From Verrucomicrobiota bacterium (GTDB lineage: Bacteria > Verrucomicrobiota > Verrucomicrobiia > CAIQCK01), in assembly GCA_016235595.1 (NCBI GenBank), contig JACRJX010000007.1:310001-374000 (forward strand): a stretch of DNA of 64,000 bases, read 5' to 3'. Shown here one piece after another: positions 18,228-26,403 of this stretch. The notes below the pieces were generated by a model. It searched no databases, was not told the origin of the DNA, and saw only the letters and a list, made by a program, of their open reading frames with translations. A program made the translations under genes and the position numbers. The first letter of the stretch is position 1. Each line of letters starts with the position of its first letter.

Positions 18228-18483
18228 ATCTGCCATCGGTGTTGATTAGAGACTTTCGCCACCCGAAATCCTGAAGGGATTTCATCATTCAAGGGTTGCG
18301 GGGCACGAGCTACCCTGGGTGATCTGTCCCGCAGAGGTTTCTACCCCGAAGGAGGCTGAATCATCGTATCAGCCAAGCGATGCATCTCTTTCAGAGATGT
18401 GCCTCTGTCGGATGGTTTTCCCGGCGTAGCCGTTGCGCGTCAACGCCGGGCTGAGTGATCGAATCCCGTTGGGATTCGTCGAG
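18228..18483. repeat. Multi-hairpin intergenic region
   Basis: No gene. Four near-consecutive stems: GAAATCC/GGATTTC (18265-18283), CATCTCT/AGAGATG (18383-18399), CCGGCGT/ACGCCGG (18421-18449) and GAATCCC/GGGATTC (18461-18477), each with 7 perfect pairs; three have 3-5 nt loops. The style matches dispersed repeats of PVC genomes. Confidence 0.65.
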
Positions 18484-19254
18484 TCAACGCTTGGATGGAT
18501 TGTCTGGCGGAGTCTGTTGCTTCTTCATGACCACGATGAGGGAACCGAAAAAATTCCCCGGTTTGATTTGATCAAGAGGGGACACTCTCATGTCCGAAAG
18601 ATCCCCGTCCAGGAATAACGCGTCCTGGCAGCCATGCTCCTTGAAGGCGGCGGCAAACTCATGGAGATTCGGCTTCCGTTTTGATTCAAACCTTGTGATC
18701 AGGAAGATCACTTTGCCATCGCTTCGGATTCCCACTCCGTTTCTGTGAAGGCGTGATTCGGAGCCGGCGCGAAACTGGGGGTGAACCTTGCCATTCTCCA
18801 AGAGCAAAGGTCCCGATTGCACGGCCCACTCTGGCTGTAGTCTTGCTGACGAGAAACGCGCGGTTTCCATCACGCCGGCCACACCTCGCGCAACGAAGAA
18901 CACCCCGTTTGGCTTGAGATAGAAATTGCCTTTTCCTGAGCCGAGGTTGAGGGGGCGAATCTGCCGCCCATCTTGCACGAGCAGCCCGGCTGGAATTCCT
19001 TGCGGTTCAAAGATGCCGCCGTTGGTTATCATCTGAACCTGTTCCCCCTTCGCCTCCAAATACGGCACCAGCGTCACAAATTGGCGGAACGCCTTGCCTG
19101 AAGGATCACTCCAATAAACCCGAACTTGCGCCGGGTCGGCTACGAAGCGCCGGTATTCGACTCCCTCGATTGAGACTGGCTCATCCAGCGTCTCAGCCGC
19201 GCATGCAGCGACAGCAGCCAGACTCACAACAGTCAGCAAACCACACGTTCGCAT
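18484..19254 (-). CDS. Phosphodiester glycosidase family protein (DUF2233/NAGPA-like)
   Basis: 256 residues with a signal peptide (MRTCGLLTVVSLAAVAACAA). NAGPA-type blocks in order: MITNGGIFEPQGIPAGLLV (about residue 75), GNFYLKPNGVFFV (109), WAVQSGPLLLENG (143), HRNGVGIRSDGKVIFLIT (169) and DALFLDGDLSDM (209), which hold the conserved Asn, Gln, Arg and Asp residues. Relatives cleave N-acetylglucosamine phosphodiesters; bacterial members are mostly uncharacterised. Exported. The gene stands alone downstream of proS on the same strand with 76 nt between. Confidence 0.87.
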   Translation of the reverse strand: MRTCGLLTVVSLAAVAACAAETLDEPVSIEGVEYRRFVADPAQVRVYWSDPSGKAFRQFVTLVPYLEAKGEQVQMITNGGIFEPQGIPAGLLVQDGRQIRPLNLGSGKGNFYLKPNGVFFVARGVAGVMETARFSSARLQPEWAVQSGPLLLENGKVHPQFRAGSESRLHRNGVGIRSDGKVIFLITRFESKRKPNLHEFAAAFKEHGCQDALFLDGDLSDMRVSPLDQIKPGNFFGSLIVVMKKQQTPPDNPSKR

Positions 19255-19330
19255 GGGTCACCTTCAAACTCTGAACGACTCATCGCGTCGGCGATACAAA
19301 AACGACCCGAACGGTCGCAAGCCGGGATGA

Positions 19331-21064
19331 CTATCCTTTCACCAACTTCACGATTTCCTTCACTGCCTCCGCGGGCGGCAGGAGCTTCATCTCGCCGGTG
19401 GCGCGCTGCTTTACCTCGACGCCGCCTTTGGCCAGGCTCTTCTCGCCGATGGTAACACGGATGGGGAAGCCGATGAGGTCGGCATCCTTGAACTTGAAGC
19501 CGGGGCGCTCGTCGCGGTCGTCGAGGATGACTTCCACGCCTTCGCGCTCCAGCGCGTCGTGGATCTCCTGCGCGATCTTCGCGGAAGCCTCCTTGGCCGG
19601 ATCGAGCAGGCTGATGCAGACGTGGAACGGCGCGACGGCCATGGGCCAGACGATGCCGTCCTTGTCGTTGAAGCACTCGATCACCGCTGCCAATGTGCGT
19701 GTGACGCCGATGCCGTAGCAACCCATGACGCACGGGTGGCTCTGGCTTTTCTCGTCGAGATAGTTCGCGCCGAGTTTCTCGGAGTATTTCGTGCCGAGGA
19801 TGAAGATGTGGCCCAGTTCGATGGCGCGCTGAATCCTCAGCGGCGCGCCGCACTCCGGGCACGGCTCGCCAGCGGCAACGGAGCGCAGGTCGGCCCACTT
19901 GGTGACCTTGATGTCGCGCTCGACGCAGACGCTCTTGAGGTGGAAGCCGTCTTCGTTCGCGCCGGTGACCATATTGAACCGGCCGCGCAATGCTTCGTCC
20001 GCGTAGATAGGCACGCCGCTCTTGCCGACCGCGCCGAGCGAGCCGGGATGCGCGCCCATCAACGGCACGATCTCGTCCTCGCGGGCTGCGCGAAACTCGA
20101 TCGCGCCCGTGGCGGCGGCGAGCTTGACCTCGTTGAGCGGATGATCGCCGCGCATGAGCACGATGACCGGTTTGCTGTCGGCGATGAAGATGAGCGTCTT
20201 GACCTGCCGGTCGGCGGCGACCAGAAACGGCGGCTTGGTCAGGTCTTCGATGGTTTTGACGCCGGGCGTCGGGAACTTCTCGACGTTGGCGGGCGCGTCG
20301 CCGTCTTCCTGCCGCGCGAGCTTCGATTGCGCTTTCTCGACGTTGGCGACGTAGGCGCACTTCTCGCAGAAGGCGATTTCGTTCTCGCCGCTCTCGGCGG
20401 GGACCATGAACTCCTGCGAGTACTTCCCGCCCATGACGCCGCTGTCGGCCCAGACGCACTTGAGCTGCTGCGGACCAAAGCCGCAACGCTCGAAGATGCG
20501 CCGGTAGGCGGCGCGCATTGCCTCGTAGCTTTTCACCGCGCCGTCCTCGGTGGCGTCGAAGGAGTAGGCGTCCTTCATGACGAACTCCTTGGCGCGCATC
20601 AGGCCGAAGCGTGGGCGTATCTCGTTCCGGAACTTCGTCTGAATCTGGTAGAAGTTTTTCGGAAGCTGGCGGTAGCTGTGGATTTCGTCGGCCGCAAGCG
20701 ACGTGACGACTTCCTCGTGAGTCGGGCCGAGCACGAGTTCGCCGCCGGGCGCGACCTTGCCGCCGTCAGCGGGACTGGCGGCGAACATGACGCGCTGCGC
20801 GGCATCCCAACGCGGCCCGCGCTGCCAGAGTTCCTTCGGCTGGAGCGCCGGCATGCGTATCTCGATGGCGCCGGCGCGGTTCATCTCCTCGCGCACGATG
20901 CGCTCGACCTTTTCGTAAGCACGCAAGCCGAGCGGCAGGAACGTGTAGCAGCCGCCGGCGAGTTTGCGCATGAGGCCGGCGCGGAGCATGAGTTTGTGGC
21001 TGGGGATTTCCGCCTCGGCGGGCGATTCCTTCAGCGTCGGTATATGTGTTTGGTTCCACTTCAT
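19331..21064 (-). CDS. proS: Prolyl-tRNA synthetase
   Basis: 577 residues from the ATG at 21064, the length of bacterial-type ProRS with editing domain; a longer frame upstream crosses hairpin repeats and is rejected. Class II motifs: motif 1 around LRAGLMRKLAGGCYTFLPLG, motif 2 FRNEIRPRFGLMRAKEFVMKD, motif 3 CYGIGVTRTLAAVIE. The INS editing domain (about residues 230-390) includes KTLIFIADSKPVIVLMRGDH and FNMVTGANEDGFH. It charges tRNA-Pro in the cytoplasm. No clear Shine-Dalgarno; the upstream region holds two stem-loops. Confidence 0.97.
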   Translation of the reverse strand: MKWNQTHIPTLKESPAEAEIPSHKLMLRAGLMRKLAGGCYTFLPLGLRAYEKVERIVREEMNRAGAIEIRMPALQPKELWQRGPRWDAAQRVMFAASPADGGKVAPGGELVLGPTHEEVVTSLAADEIHSYRQLPKNFYQIQTKFRNEIRPRFGLMRAKEFVMKDAYSFDATEDGAVKSYEAMRAAYRRIFERCGFGPQQLKCVWADSGVMGGKYSQEFMVPAESGENEIAFCEKCAYVANVEKAQSKLARQEDGDAPANVEKFPTPGVKTIEDLTKPPFLVAADRQVKTLIFIADSKPVIVLMRGDHPLNEVKLAAATGAIEFRAAREDEIVPLMGAHPGSLGAVGKSGVPIYADEALRGRFNMVTGANEDGFHLKSVCVERDIKVTKWADLRSVAAGEPCPECGAPLRIQRAIELGHIFILGTKYSEKLGANYLDEKSQSHPCVMGCYGIGVTRTLAAVIECFNDKDGIVWPMAVAPFHVCISLLDPAKEASAKIAQEIHDALEREGVEVILDDRDERPGFKFKDADLIGFPIRVTIGEKSLAKGGVEVKQRATGEMKLLPPAEAVKEIVKLVKG

Positions 21065-21074
21065 AAATAAAGCA

Positions 21075-21130
21075 GGACAGGCGTCTCTCCTGTCCCGTCG
21101 TTCCTTAATGGTCAGGCGAGACGCCTGACC
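21075..21130. repeat. Two stem-loops between divergent proS and acyltransferase genes
   Basis: GGACAGG/CCTGTCC (21075-21095, 7 bp, 7-nt loop) and GGTCAGGCG/CGCCTGACC (21110-21130, 9 bp, 3-nt loop). No T-run follows, so they look like dispersed palindromic repeats rather than terminators. Confidence 0.7.
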
Positions 21131-21260
21131 TGTGTTGGCGGCCAGTCTAACGATGGGCGCAGGCCGGACAAGAAAAATAGCGGCGTCATATCCACTTGTT
21201 TCGGGCGGCAGGGTATGCCTAGGCTGCGAACGGTTGAAGCACAGCTTGGAGAACCCGCTA

Positions 21261-22526
21261 ATGACACAGAATGGATTGCCAGCCACCGCCAAGGAAAATT
21301 CCCCGCGTCCCGCCGCGCCAGCGGAAGGCGGCCGGTTGATGTCGTTGGACGCGCTGCGCGGCTTTGACATGTTCTGGATCGTCGGGGCGGGTTCGTTGGT
21401 GCATGCGCTCAGCAACATGGGCAAGAACCCCGTGACGGACTTTCTTTCCACGCAGCTCGAACACGTCCAATGGGATGGCTTCCATTTCTATGATCTGATC
21501 TTCCCGATGTTCGTGTTCATCACCGGTGTCTCGATGATGTTCTCGATGGACAAGGCGCTGGCCAAGCATGGCCGGCACGGCGCGATTATGCGTCTCGGCC
21601 GCCGCTGCGCGTTGCTGGTGCTGCTGGGCATCTTCTATTACGGCGGCCTGAGCAACAAATGGCCGGGCATTCGTCTCACGGGCGTGCTCCAAACGTTTGG
21701 CGTGGCCTGTTTCCTCGGCGGCTCCATCTACATTCTGTGGCCACGGAATCCGCGCGCGATGGTGACCGCTTTTCTTGCATTCATGATTGGCTACTGGGCG
21801 TTGATGACCTTCGTGCCGTTTCCGGACCTGCGGTTGAACAAGGAATCCGTGTCCAAGCTGACGGCGCAGGTCGGCACGACCGATCCAGCGGCGCTGGCCC
21901 AGGCTGTCACCGGCCGCGTGCATGGTGTATTTGAGGAAGGTTACAACCTGGCGAACTATACCGATTTCCGTTATCTGCCGGGGAAGAAGAACTATGGCGA
22001 CGGGAATTGGGAAGCTCAGGGCCTTCTCCAAATGGTGATGGCCACGTCGTCGTGTTTGTTGGGGATTCTCGCCGGGTTGTGGCTCCGTCGCCAGGACACG
22101 GGCGACGCGCGGAAGGTGCTGGTCCTGTTCGTCGGAGGGGTGGTGAGCGTGGCGCTGGGGTTCTTGTTGGGGATGCACTTTCCCGTCGTGAAGAAACTCT
22201 GGAGTCCGTCATTCGTGTTGGTGGCGGGCGGTTACAGCGCGATGCTGCTCGCCCTGTTTTACTACGTCGTCGAGATGCGGAAGAAACAGCGCTGGTGCAT
22301 GCCGTTCGTCTGGATCGGCGTGAACCCGATCACCATCTACCTCGCGCACAACATCGTCAGCTTCCCGGCGCTGTCGGCGCGGCTTGCCGGTGGCGATTTG
22401 CAGCGGTGTCTTGATTTGCACGTGGCCAAAGGCGCGGGCGGCTTGCTCGTGGCGTTGGTTGAGGTGGCGCTGACGTTCCTGCTCGTGCGGTTCCTCTACG
22501 TGCGCAAGGTTTTCATCCGTCTCTAA
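21261..22526 (+). CDS. Multi-pass membrane acyltransferase-like protein (DUF5009/heparan N-acetyltransferase type)
   Basis: 421 residues from the ATG at 21261, with GGAG 11 nt upstream. The family signature is MSLDALRGFDMFWIVGAG (about residue 27), followed by FYDLIFPMFVFITGVSMMFS and about ten membrane helices, ending near FVWIGVNPITIYLAHNIV. Relatives include human HGSNAT, which moves acetyl groups from cytosolic acetyl-CoA across a membrane onto glucosaminides. Bacterial members probably acetylate cell-envelope or imported sugars (inference). The spacing to proS on the opposite strand is 196 nt. Confidence 0.87.
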   Translation: MTQNGLPATAKENSPRPAAPAEGGRLMSLDALRGFDMFWIVGAGSLVHALSNMGKNPVTDFLSTQLEHVQWDGFHFYDLIFPMFVFITGVSMMFSMDKALAKHGRHGAIMRLGRRCALLVLLGIFYYGGLSNKWPGIRLTGVLQTFGVACFLGGSIYILWPRNPRAMVTAFLAFMIGYWALMTFVPFPDLRLNKESVSKLTAQVGTTDPAALAQAVTGRVHGVFEEGYNLANYTDFRYLPGKKNYGDGNWEAQGLLQMVMATSSCLLGILAGLWLRRQDTGDARKVLVLFVGGVVSVALGFLLGMHFPVVKKLWSPSFVLVAGGYSAMLLALFYYVVEMRKKQRWCMPFVWIGVNPITIYLAHNIVSFPALSARLAGGDLQRCLDLHVAKGAGGLLVALVEVALTFLLVRFLYVRKVFIRL

Positions 22527-22530
22527 GCCA

Positions 22531-22582
22531 CCGAAACAGCGGGACTGCTCAAGGGGAAAACGCGGCCCCGGCGCTATTTCGG
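22531..22582. terminator. Long-loop stem between convergent genes
   Basis: CCGAAACAGCG (22531-22541) pairs with CGCTATTTCGG (22572-22582) with one mismatch across a 30-nt loop. It sits between the convergent acyltransferase and dehydrogenase genes, where a bidirectional end signal would be expected; no T-tract. Confidence 0.35.
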
Positions 22583-22607
22583 TCCGGCGAACGTTCCGTG
22601 ACCGGCC

Positions 22608-23678
22608 TCAGCCTTTCCTCAGATTGGCGATCAGCGCGTCGGTGACTTCGCGTGTGGTGGCCTTGCCGCCGAGGTCGGGGGTCTTGATGTTGGCCTCCAG
22701 CGTATCCTCGATGGCGGTGACCAACCGCGCCGCGAGCGATGGCTCGCCAAACCATTCGAGCATCATGGCCGCCGTCCAGACCTGGCCGATGGGGTTCGCA
22801 ATGCCACGTCCGGCAATGTCCGGCGCGCTGCCGTGGACCGGCTCGAACATGGAAGGGTGTTTCCGTTCCGGGTTGAGGTTCGCAGCCGGCGCCATGCCGA
22901 TGCTGCCCATGATGGCGCCGCCGAGATCGGTGAGGATGTCGCCGAAGAGATTCGACGCAACCACCACATCGAGTTCCTCCGGCTTCAGGACGAAATAAGC
23001 CGCAGCCGCATCCACGTGCATCAACCGCCACTGCACATCGCCGTAAGCGGCGGCGACCTCGTTGGTGATCTGGTCCCAGAATGGCATCGAGTGGATGATG
23101 CCGTTGGATTTCGTTATGGACACGAGGCGCTTGCGACGAGATTTGCGGGCGAGTTCGAAGGCGTGGCGCAGCACGCGCTCGCAGCCGTGCCGGGAGAAAT
23201 AAGCCTGTTGAATAGCGGCTTCGTGGGGCGTGCCCTCATAGACGCGCCCGCCGACGGTTGTGTATTCGCCTTCGTTGTTCTCGCGCACGACGACGAAATC
23301 GAAACAGTGCGGCGTCTTGTCGCGCAACGGCGACATGATGCCGCGGAGGAGCTTGACCGGGCGGAGGTTGACGTATTGTTCGAAGCCGCGCCGGATGTCC
23401 ATCATGAATCCCCAGAGCGAGATGTGATCCATCACCAGATTGGGCAGGCCCACGGCGCCCAGGAAGATCGCGTCGAAGCCCGCAAGCGTCTTCTGCCAGT
23501 CGTCAGGACGCATCTTGCCGTGCGCGACGTAATACTCACACGACCAGGGGAATTCGGTCTTGGTGAACTTCAGGCCTCCGTGCAACTCCGCCGCTGCGTC
23601 CAGCACGCGCAAACCTGCCGGCACAACTTCTTTGCCGATACCGTCGCCGGGGATGACTGCCAGTGAAATAGTTTTCAT
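22608..23678 (-). CDS. Isocitrate/isopropylmalate dehydrogenase family, tartrate/D-malate dehydrogenase type
   Basis: 356 residues from the ATG at 23678. Family blocks: AVIPGDGIGKEVVPAG (residues 7-22), FDFVVVRENNEGEYTTVGGR (substrate and metal region), ITKSNGIIHSMPFWDQI, DVVVASNLFGDILTDLGG (metal-binding aspartates), and FEPVHGSAPDIAGRGIANPI (NAD site). The VRENNEGEY form and the extra tryptophans resemble tartrate or D-malate dehydrogenases (TtuC/DmlA) more than LeuB, and no leu genes are near. Oxidative decarboxylation of a malate-like acid with NAD+ is the likely reaction; exact substrate uncertain. It begins 11 nt after the TPR membrane protein. Confidence 0.87.
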   Translation of the reverse strand: MKTISLAVIPGDGIGKEVVPAGLRVLDAAAELHGGLKFTKTEFPWSCEYYVAHGKMRPDDWQKTLAGFDAIFLGAVGLPNLVMDHISLWGFMMDIRRGFEQYVNLRPVKLLRGIMSPLRDKTPHCFDFVVVRENNEGEYTTVGGRVYEGTPHEAAIQQAYFSRHGCERVLRHAFELARKSRRKRLVSITKSNGIIHSMPFWDQITNEVAAAYGDVQWRLMHVDAAAAYFVLKPEELDVVVASNLFGDILTDLGGAIMGSIGMAPAANLNPERKHPSMFEPVHGSAPDIAGRGIANPIGQVWTAAMMLEWFGEPSLAARLVTAIEDTLEANIKTPDLGGKATTREVTDALIANLRKG

Positions 23679-23689
23679 GCGAGAAATTC

Positions 23690-24937
23690 TCAATCTTTGA
23701 GGTTGTAGGTGTTCGCAACCCAGCCGAACCCGAAGAACCCAAACAAAAACAACATGGCGAAATGGCCGGCCGCAGGCTGGTCGGCCAGGGCGAGAATCAG
23801 TCCGAGCAATCCCAAGGCGGCAAGCGTCACCGTGTAGTACGAGAGGACTTTGTGTCCGCGTTTGTGGCTGCAGGAGAATGTGCCACCTACGGGCAGCATC
23901 ATCGCAGCGCAGCCGATTCCGCCCAGGACCAGTGGAAAAATTCTGCCGAGAAGACCGACCCCGACCAGCAGGATGCCACCAAGCAAACAGGCGCCGATCC
24001 AGTTGGATGCCACGATTTCTTCACGAGATAACGCGTAGCGGCCAAACCGATCCAGCCGCAGCAGAAGGTTGAACAACGGCGCTGCGGTCCAAGTCAGGAT
24101 CACAAAGATCGCGTAAAGCCCCATGAGCGGCGTCAACAGCGGCGCCAGTTCGGGCTGTGCCTTGGAGATGGATGCCAGCATACGGTAGGCGATATAGCCG
24201 CCGATGATGACGCCCCACTGTGCGCGTTTGCTCAGGCGGGACATCCACAAAAAATAAAGCAGTATCCATCGGTAGATGATGTTGCGCGCCTTGAGCGCTT
24301 CGAGGATGCCTTGCCGCGCCCATTCCTGCTGAGGGTCCAGGCGCAGTGCCTCGCGGAAGTGTTCCATGGCTGCGAGTGCATTGCCATCGTGCAGGAGCGC
24401 CCAACCTTGGTTCGCGTGGGTCGTGGCGTTGTCGGGGTCTTTGCTGAGCGCGGAGCCGATGCTGGCTTTGGCCTCGGCGCGGCGACCGAGCTTGACCAGT
24501 GCCATGGCGCGCAGGTTGGTGCAGGAGACATGTTCCGGGTCCGCGGCCAGACCTTGGTCCGCAGCCGCGAGGGCCTCATCCCAACGACGCAGGTCACAAC
24601 GGATGCCTGCCAACAAGGCGAAGTAGTCGGCATCATTCGGCTCCAGGCGAATGGCTTCCTGAATGGCCGCTTCGGCCTCGGCATTCTTATCCTGGTCATA
24701 CAAGACGCAAGCAACGGCGTAGTGAGCGAAGCCAAAGTCTGGCGCGAGATGAACAGATTGACGGGCCTCCGCGATGGCTTCTTCGAATTTTTTCTGGTTG
24801 GCCATGCACAGGGCCAGCAGCGCGTGGGCGTGGGCGTCGTGCGGTTCCGCTGTCAGCAGTTGGCGAAGTTCCTTCTCCGCCAACTCGTGGCGTTTCTGCT
24901 GGAACAGAAGGATGGCTCGTTCGCGTGCGGCGTTCAT
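23690..24937 (-). CDS. TPR-repeat membrane protein
   Basis: 415 residues. The first 215 residues are about six tetratricopeptide repeats (for example AHALLALCMANQKKFEEAIA and ANQGWALLHDGNALAAMEHF), a protein-binding scaffold. The C-terminal half holds about five membrane helices, among them IFVILTWTAAPLFNLLL and IGACLLGGILLVGVGLLGRIF. The gene starts 4 nt after the stop of the TPR-AAA+ gene, so both are coexpressed and may form a membrane-linked remodelling complex (inference). No enzymatic motif is seen. Confidence 0.82.
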   Translation of the reverse strand: MNAARERAILLFQQKRHELAEKELRQLLTAEPHDAHAHALLALCMANQKKFEEAIAEARQSVHLAPDFGFAHYAVACVLYDQDKNAEAEAAIQEAIRLEPNDADYFALLAGIRCDLRRWDEALAAADQGLAADPEHVSCTNLRAMALVKLGRRAEAKASIGSALSKDPDNATTHANQGWALLHDGNALAAMEHFREALRLDPQQEWARQGILEALKARNIIYRWILLYFLWMSRLSKRAQWGVIIGGYIAYRMLASISKAQPELAPLLTPLMGLYAIFVILTWTAAPLFNLLLRLDRFGRYALSREEIVASNWIGACLLGGILLVGVGLLGRIFPLVLGGIGCAAMMLPVGGTFSCSHKRGHKVLSYYTVTLAALGLLGLILALADQPAAGHFAMLFLFGFFGFGWVANTYNLKD

Positions 24938-24941
24938 CCGA

Positions 24942-26402
24942 TCACATTTTCAAGTATCGCAGAATGTCGTCGTAGATGCCGCCTTGATTGGAGTAGAGCG
25001 CGTAGTTACGGGCCGTGGCAAACCATTCGCGTGTGGACGGGCGCACGGTCGAGGTGGCTTGCGTCAGGTCGTGGGTTTCCAGCGGCTTCGGGACGCCTTC
25101 CTTCATTGCGTCGCGCAACTTGTGTTCCACGGCAACATCAATGACGGCTTTCAAGTCGGCGCCCGAAAAGTGCTCGGTCTTGCGGGCGAGCACGTCCAAA
25201 TCCACCGTGCCAACGGGCTTGCCGCGCAGGAGCACGCGCAGGATGGCTTCACGCGCCGCATTGTCTGGCGGCGGCACGAACAGGATGCGGTCGAATCGGC
25301 CCGGCCGCCGGAAAGCCGGATCGAGGTGCCACGGCGCGTTGGTGGCGGCCAGCACCAGCACGCCGTCGTTGGAATACTGCACACCGTCAAACTCGGAGAG
25401 AAACTGGTTGATCAAGTGGCGTCCGCCGCTTTGGCGCATGTCGGAGCGGTTGGCGCCCAGAGCGTCCACCTCGTCGAAGAAGATCACGCAAGGGGCGTTG
25501 CGCCGGGCTTGCTCGAACAACTCGTGGAGGTTTTTCTCGCTGTTGCCAATCCACATGTCGAGCACGTCGTTGATGCCGACCGACAGGAAACCCGCACGGA
25601 TTTCTCCCGCCGTAGCGCGTGCCAGATAGGTCTTGCCGCAGCCGGGCGGACCATAGAGGAGGATGCCGCCGCCGATCGCCTTGCCGTAAGCCTTGAACAT
25701 CTCGGCGTGGGTCAGCGGATGAATGATCTTCATCCGGATCTCTTCCTTCAGCGCCTCCATCCCACCCACGTCGGCGAACGTCAGCCGCGGCCGTTCTACG
25801 ATAGTGTCCAGCGGATCGGCGGGGGCTTCCCATCCCGCCCGCAGCTTGCCGTCCACCACCTCGCTCTGACTGGCGCTGGCGCCGATGCCGAGGCGGACGA
25901 TCAGTTCCGGGTCGGCAAGCGACGGATCGGCCGCGACGGCGCGTTTGTAGGCACTCACGGCGCCAGGAATGTCTCCCGCACGGAACAACAATCGGGCGTA
26001 CAGCAACTGCGCGCGAGCCGGCGGTTCGGCGGCCTTGAGCAGGTCTTCAACCAACACTAATGAGTGCGTGTTCTTCCCTTCCTGATAGAACGCGGTGGCC
26101 AGACCGAGTTTGAGCGCCGGGTTGTGAGGCGCGGACGACAGGGCGTCGCGGAACTCCTTTTCCGCTTCTTCAAAGCATCCCAGATTCAGCAACGTCTCGG
26201 CGAGGAGTTGGCGCAGAGGCAGATTGTCTGGCGCAAGCCGCAGCGCATCGCGCAACGCGCGCACCGTTTGCTCGCCGGAAGACCCCGGGGTGGGTTGTTG
26301 GGCATCGTTTGTTGCCACGTCGCCAAGCAAAGCGCGAAGGTTCGGGTGAGTCAAGTCTGAGACTTGGTCTGATGGCAAGTCCCAGCCGTTGCCCAGGAGC
26401 AA
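24942..26402 (-). CDS. AAA+ ATPase with N-terminal TPR segment
   Basis: About 486 residues, assuming the TTG at 26402 just behind the manA stop; no ATG fits and the start is uncertain (TTG at 26411 is the alternative). Residues 40-150 contain TPR-like helices (PLRQLLAETLLNLGCFEEAE). One AAA+ module of the CDC48/FtsH type follows: TFADVGGMEALKEEI, Walker A ILLYGPPGCGKTYLARATAG, Walker B CVIFFDEVDALG, sensor 1 VLVLAATNAPW and the arginine-finger block FRRPGRFDRILFVPP. No protease motif. Probably a protein-remodelling ATPase targeted by TPRs, working with the downstream TPR membrane protein. Confidence 0.88.
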   Translation of the reverse strand: MLLGNGWDLPSDQVSDLTHPNLRALLGDVATNDAQQPTPGSSGEQTVRALRDALRLAPDNLPLRQLLAETLLNLGCFEEAEKEFRDALSSAPHNPALKLGLATAFYQEGKNTHSLVLVEDLLKAAEPPARAQLLYARLLFRAGDIPGAVSAYKRAVAADPSLADPELIVRLGIGASASQSEVVDGKLRAGWEAPADPLDTIVERPRLTFADVGGMEALKEEIRMKIIHPLTHAEMFKAYGKAIGGGILLYGPPGCGKTYLARATAGEIRAGFLSVGINDVLDMWIGNSEKNLHELFEQARRNAPCVIFFDEVDALGANRSDMRQSGGRHLINQFLSEFDGVQYSNDGVLVLAATNAPWHLDPAFRRPGRFDRILFVPPPDNAAREAILRVLLRGKPVGTVDLDVLARKTEHFSGADLKAVIDVAVEHKLRDAMKEGVPKPLETHDLTQATSTVRPSTREWFATARNYALYSNQGGIYDDILRYLKM

Positions 26403-26403
26403 C

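Noticed and set aside
16564..18230. Integron with attC sites
   Set aside because: The cassette-like arrangement is suggestive, but there is no integrase gene in the window, the repeats lie just upstream of each gene start, and clear RYYYAAC/GTTRRRY core pairs were not found.
19233..20486. 417-residue minus-strand Arg-rich open frame
   Set aside because: Out-of-frame shadow inside proS; the Arg/Gly-rich product has no motif.
21062..21260. T-box riboswitch for proS
   Set aside because: The two stems lack a specifier bulge, the T-box sequence and a terminator/antiterminator pair.
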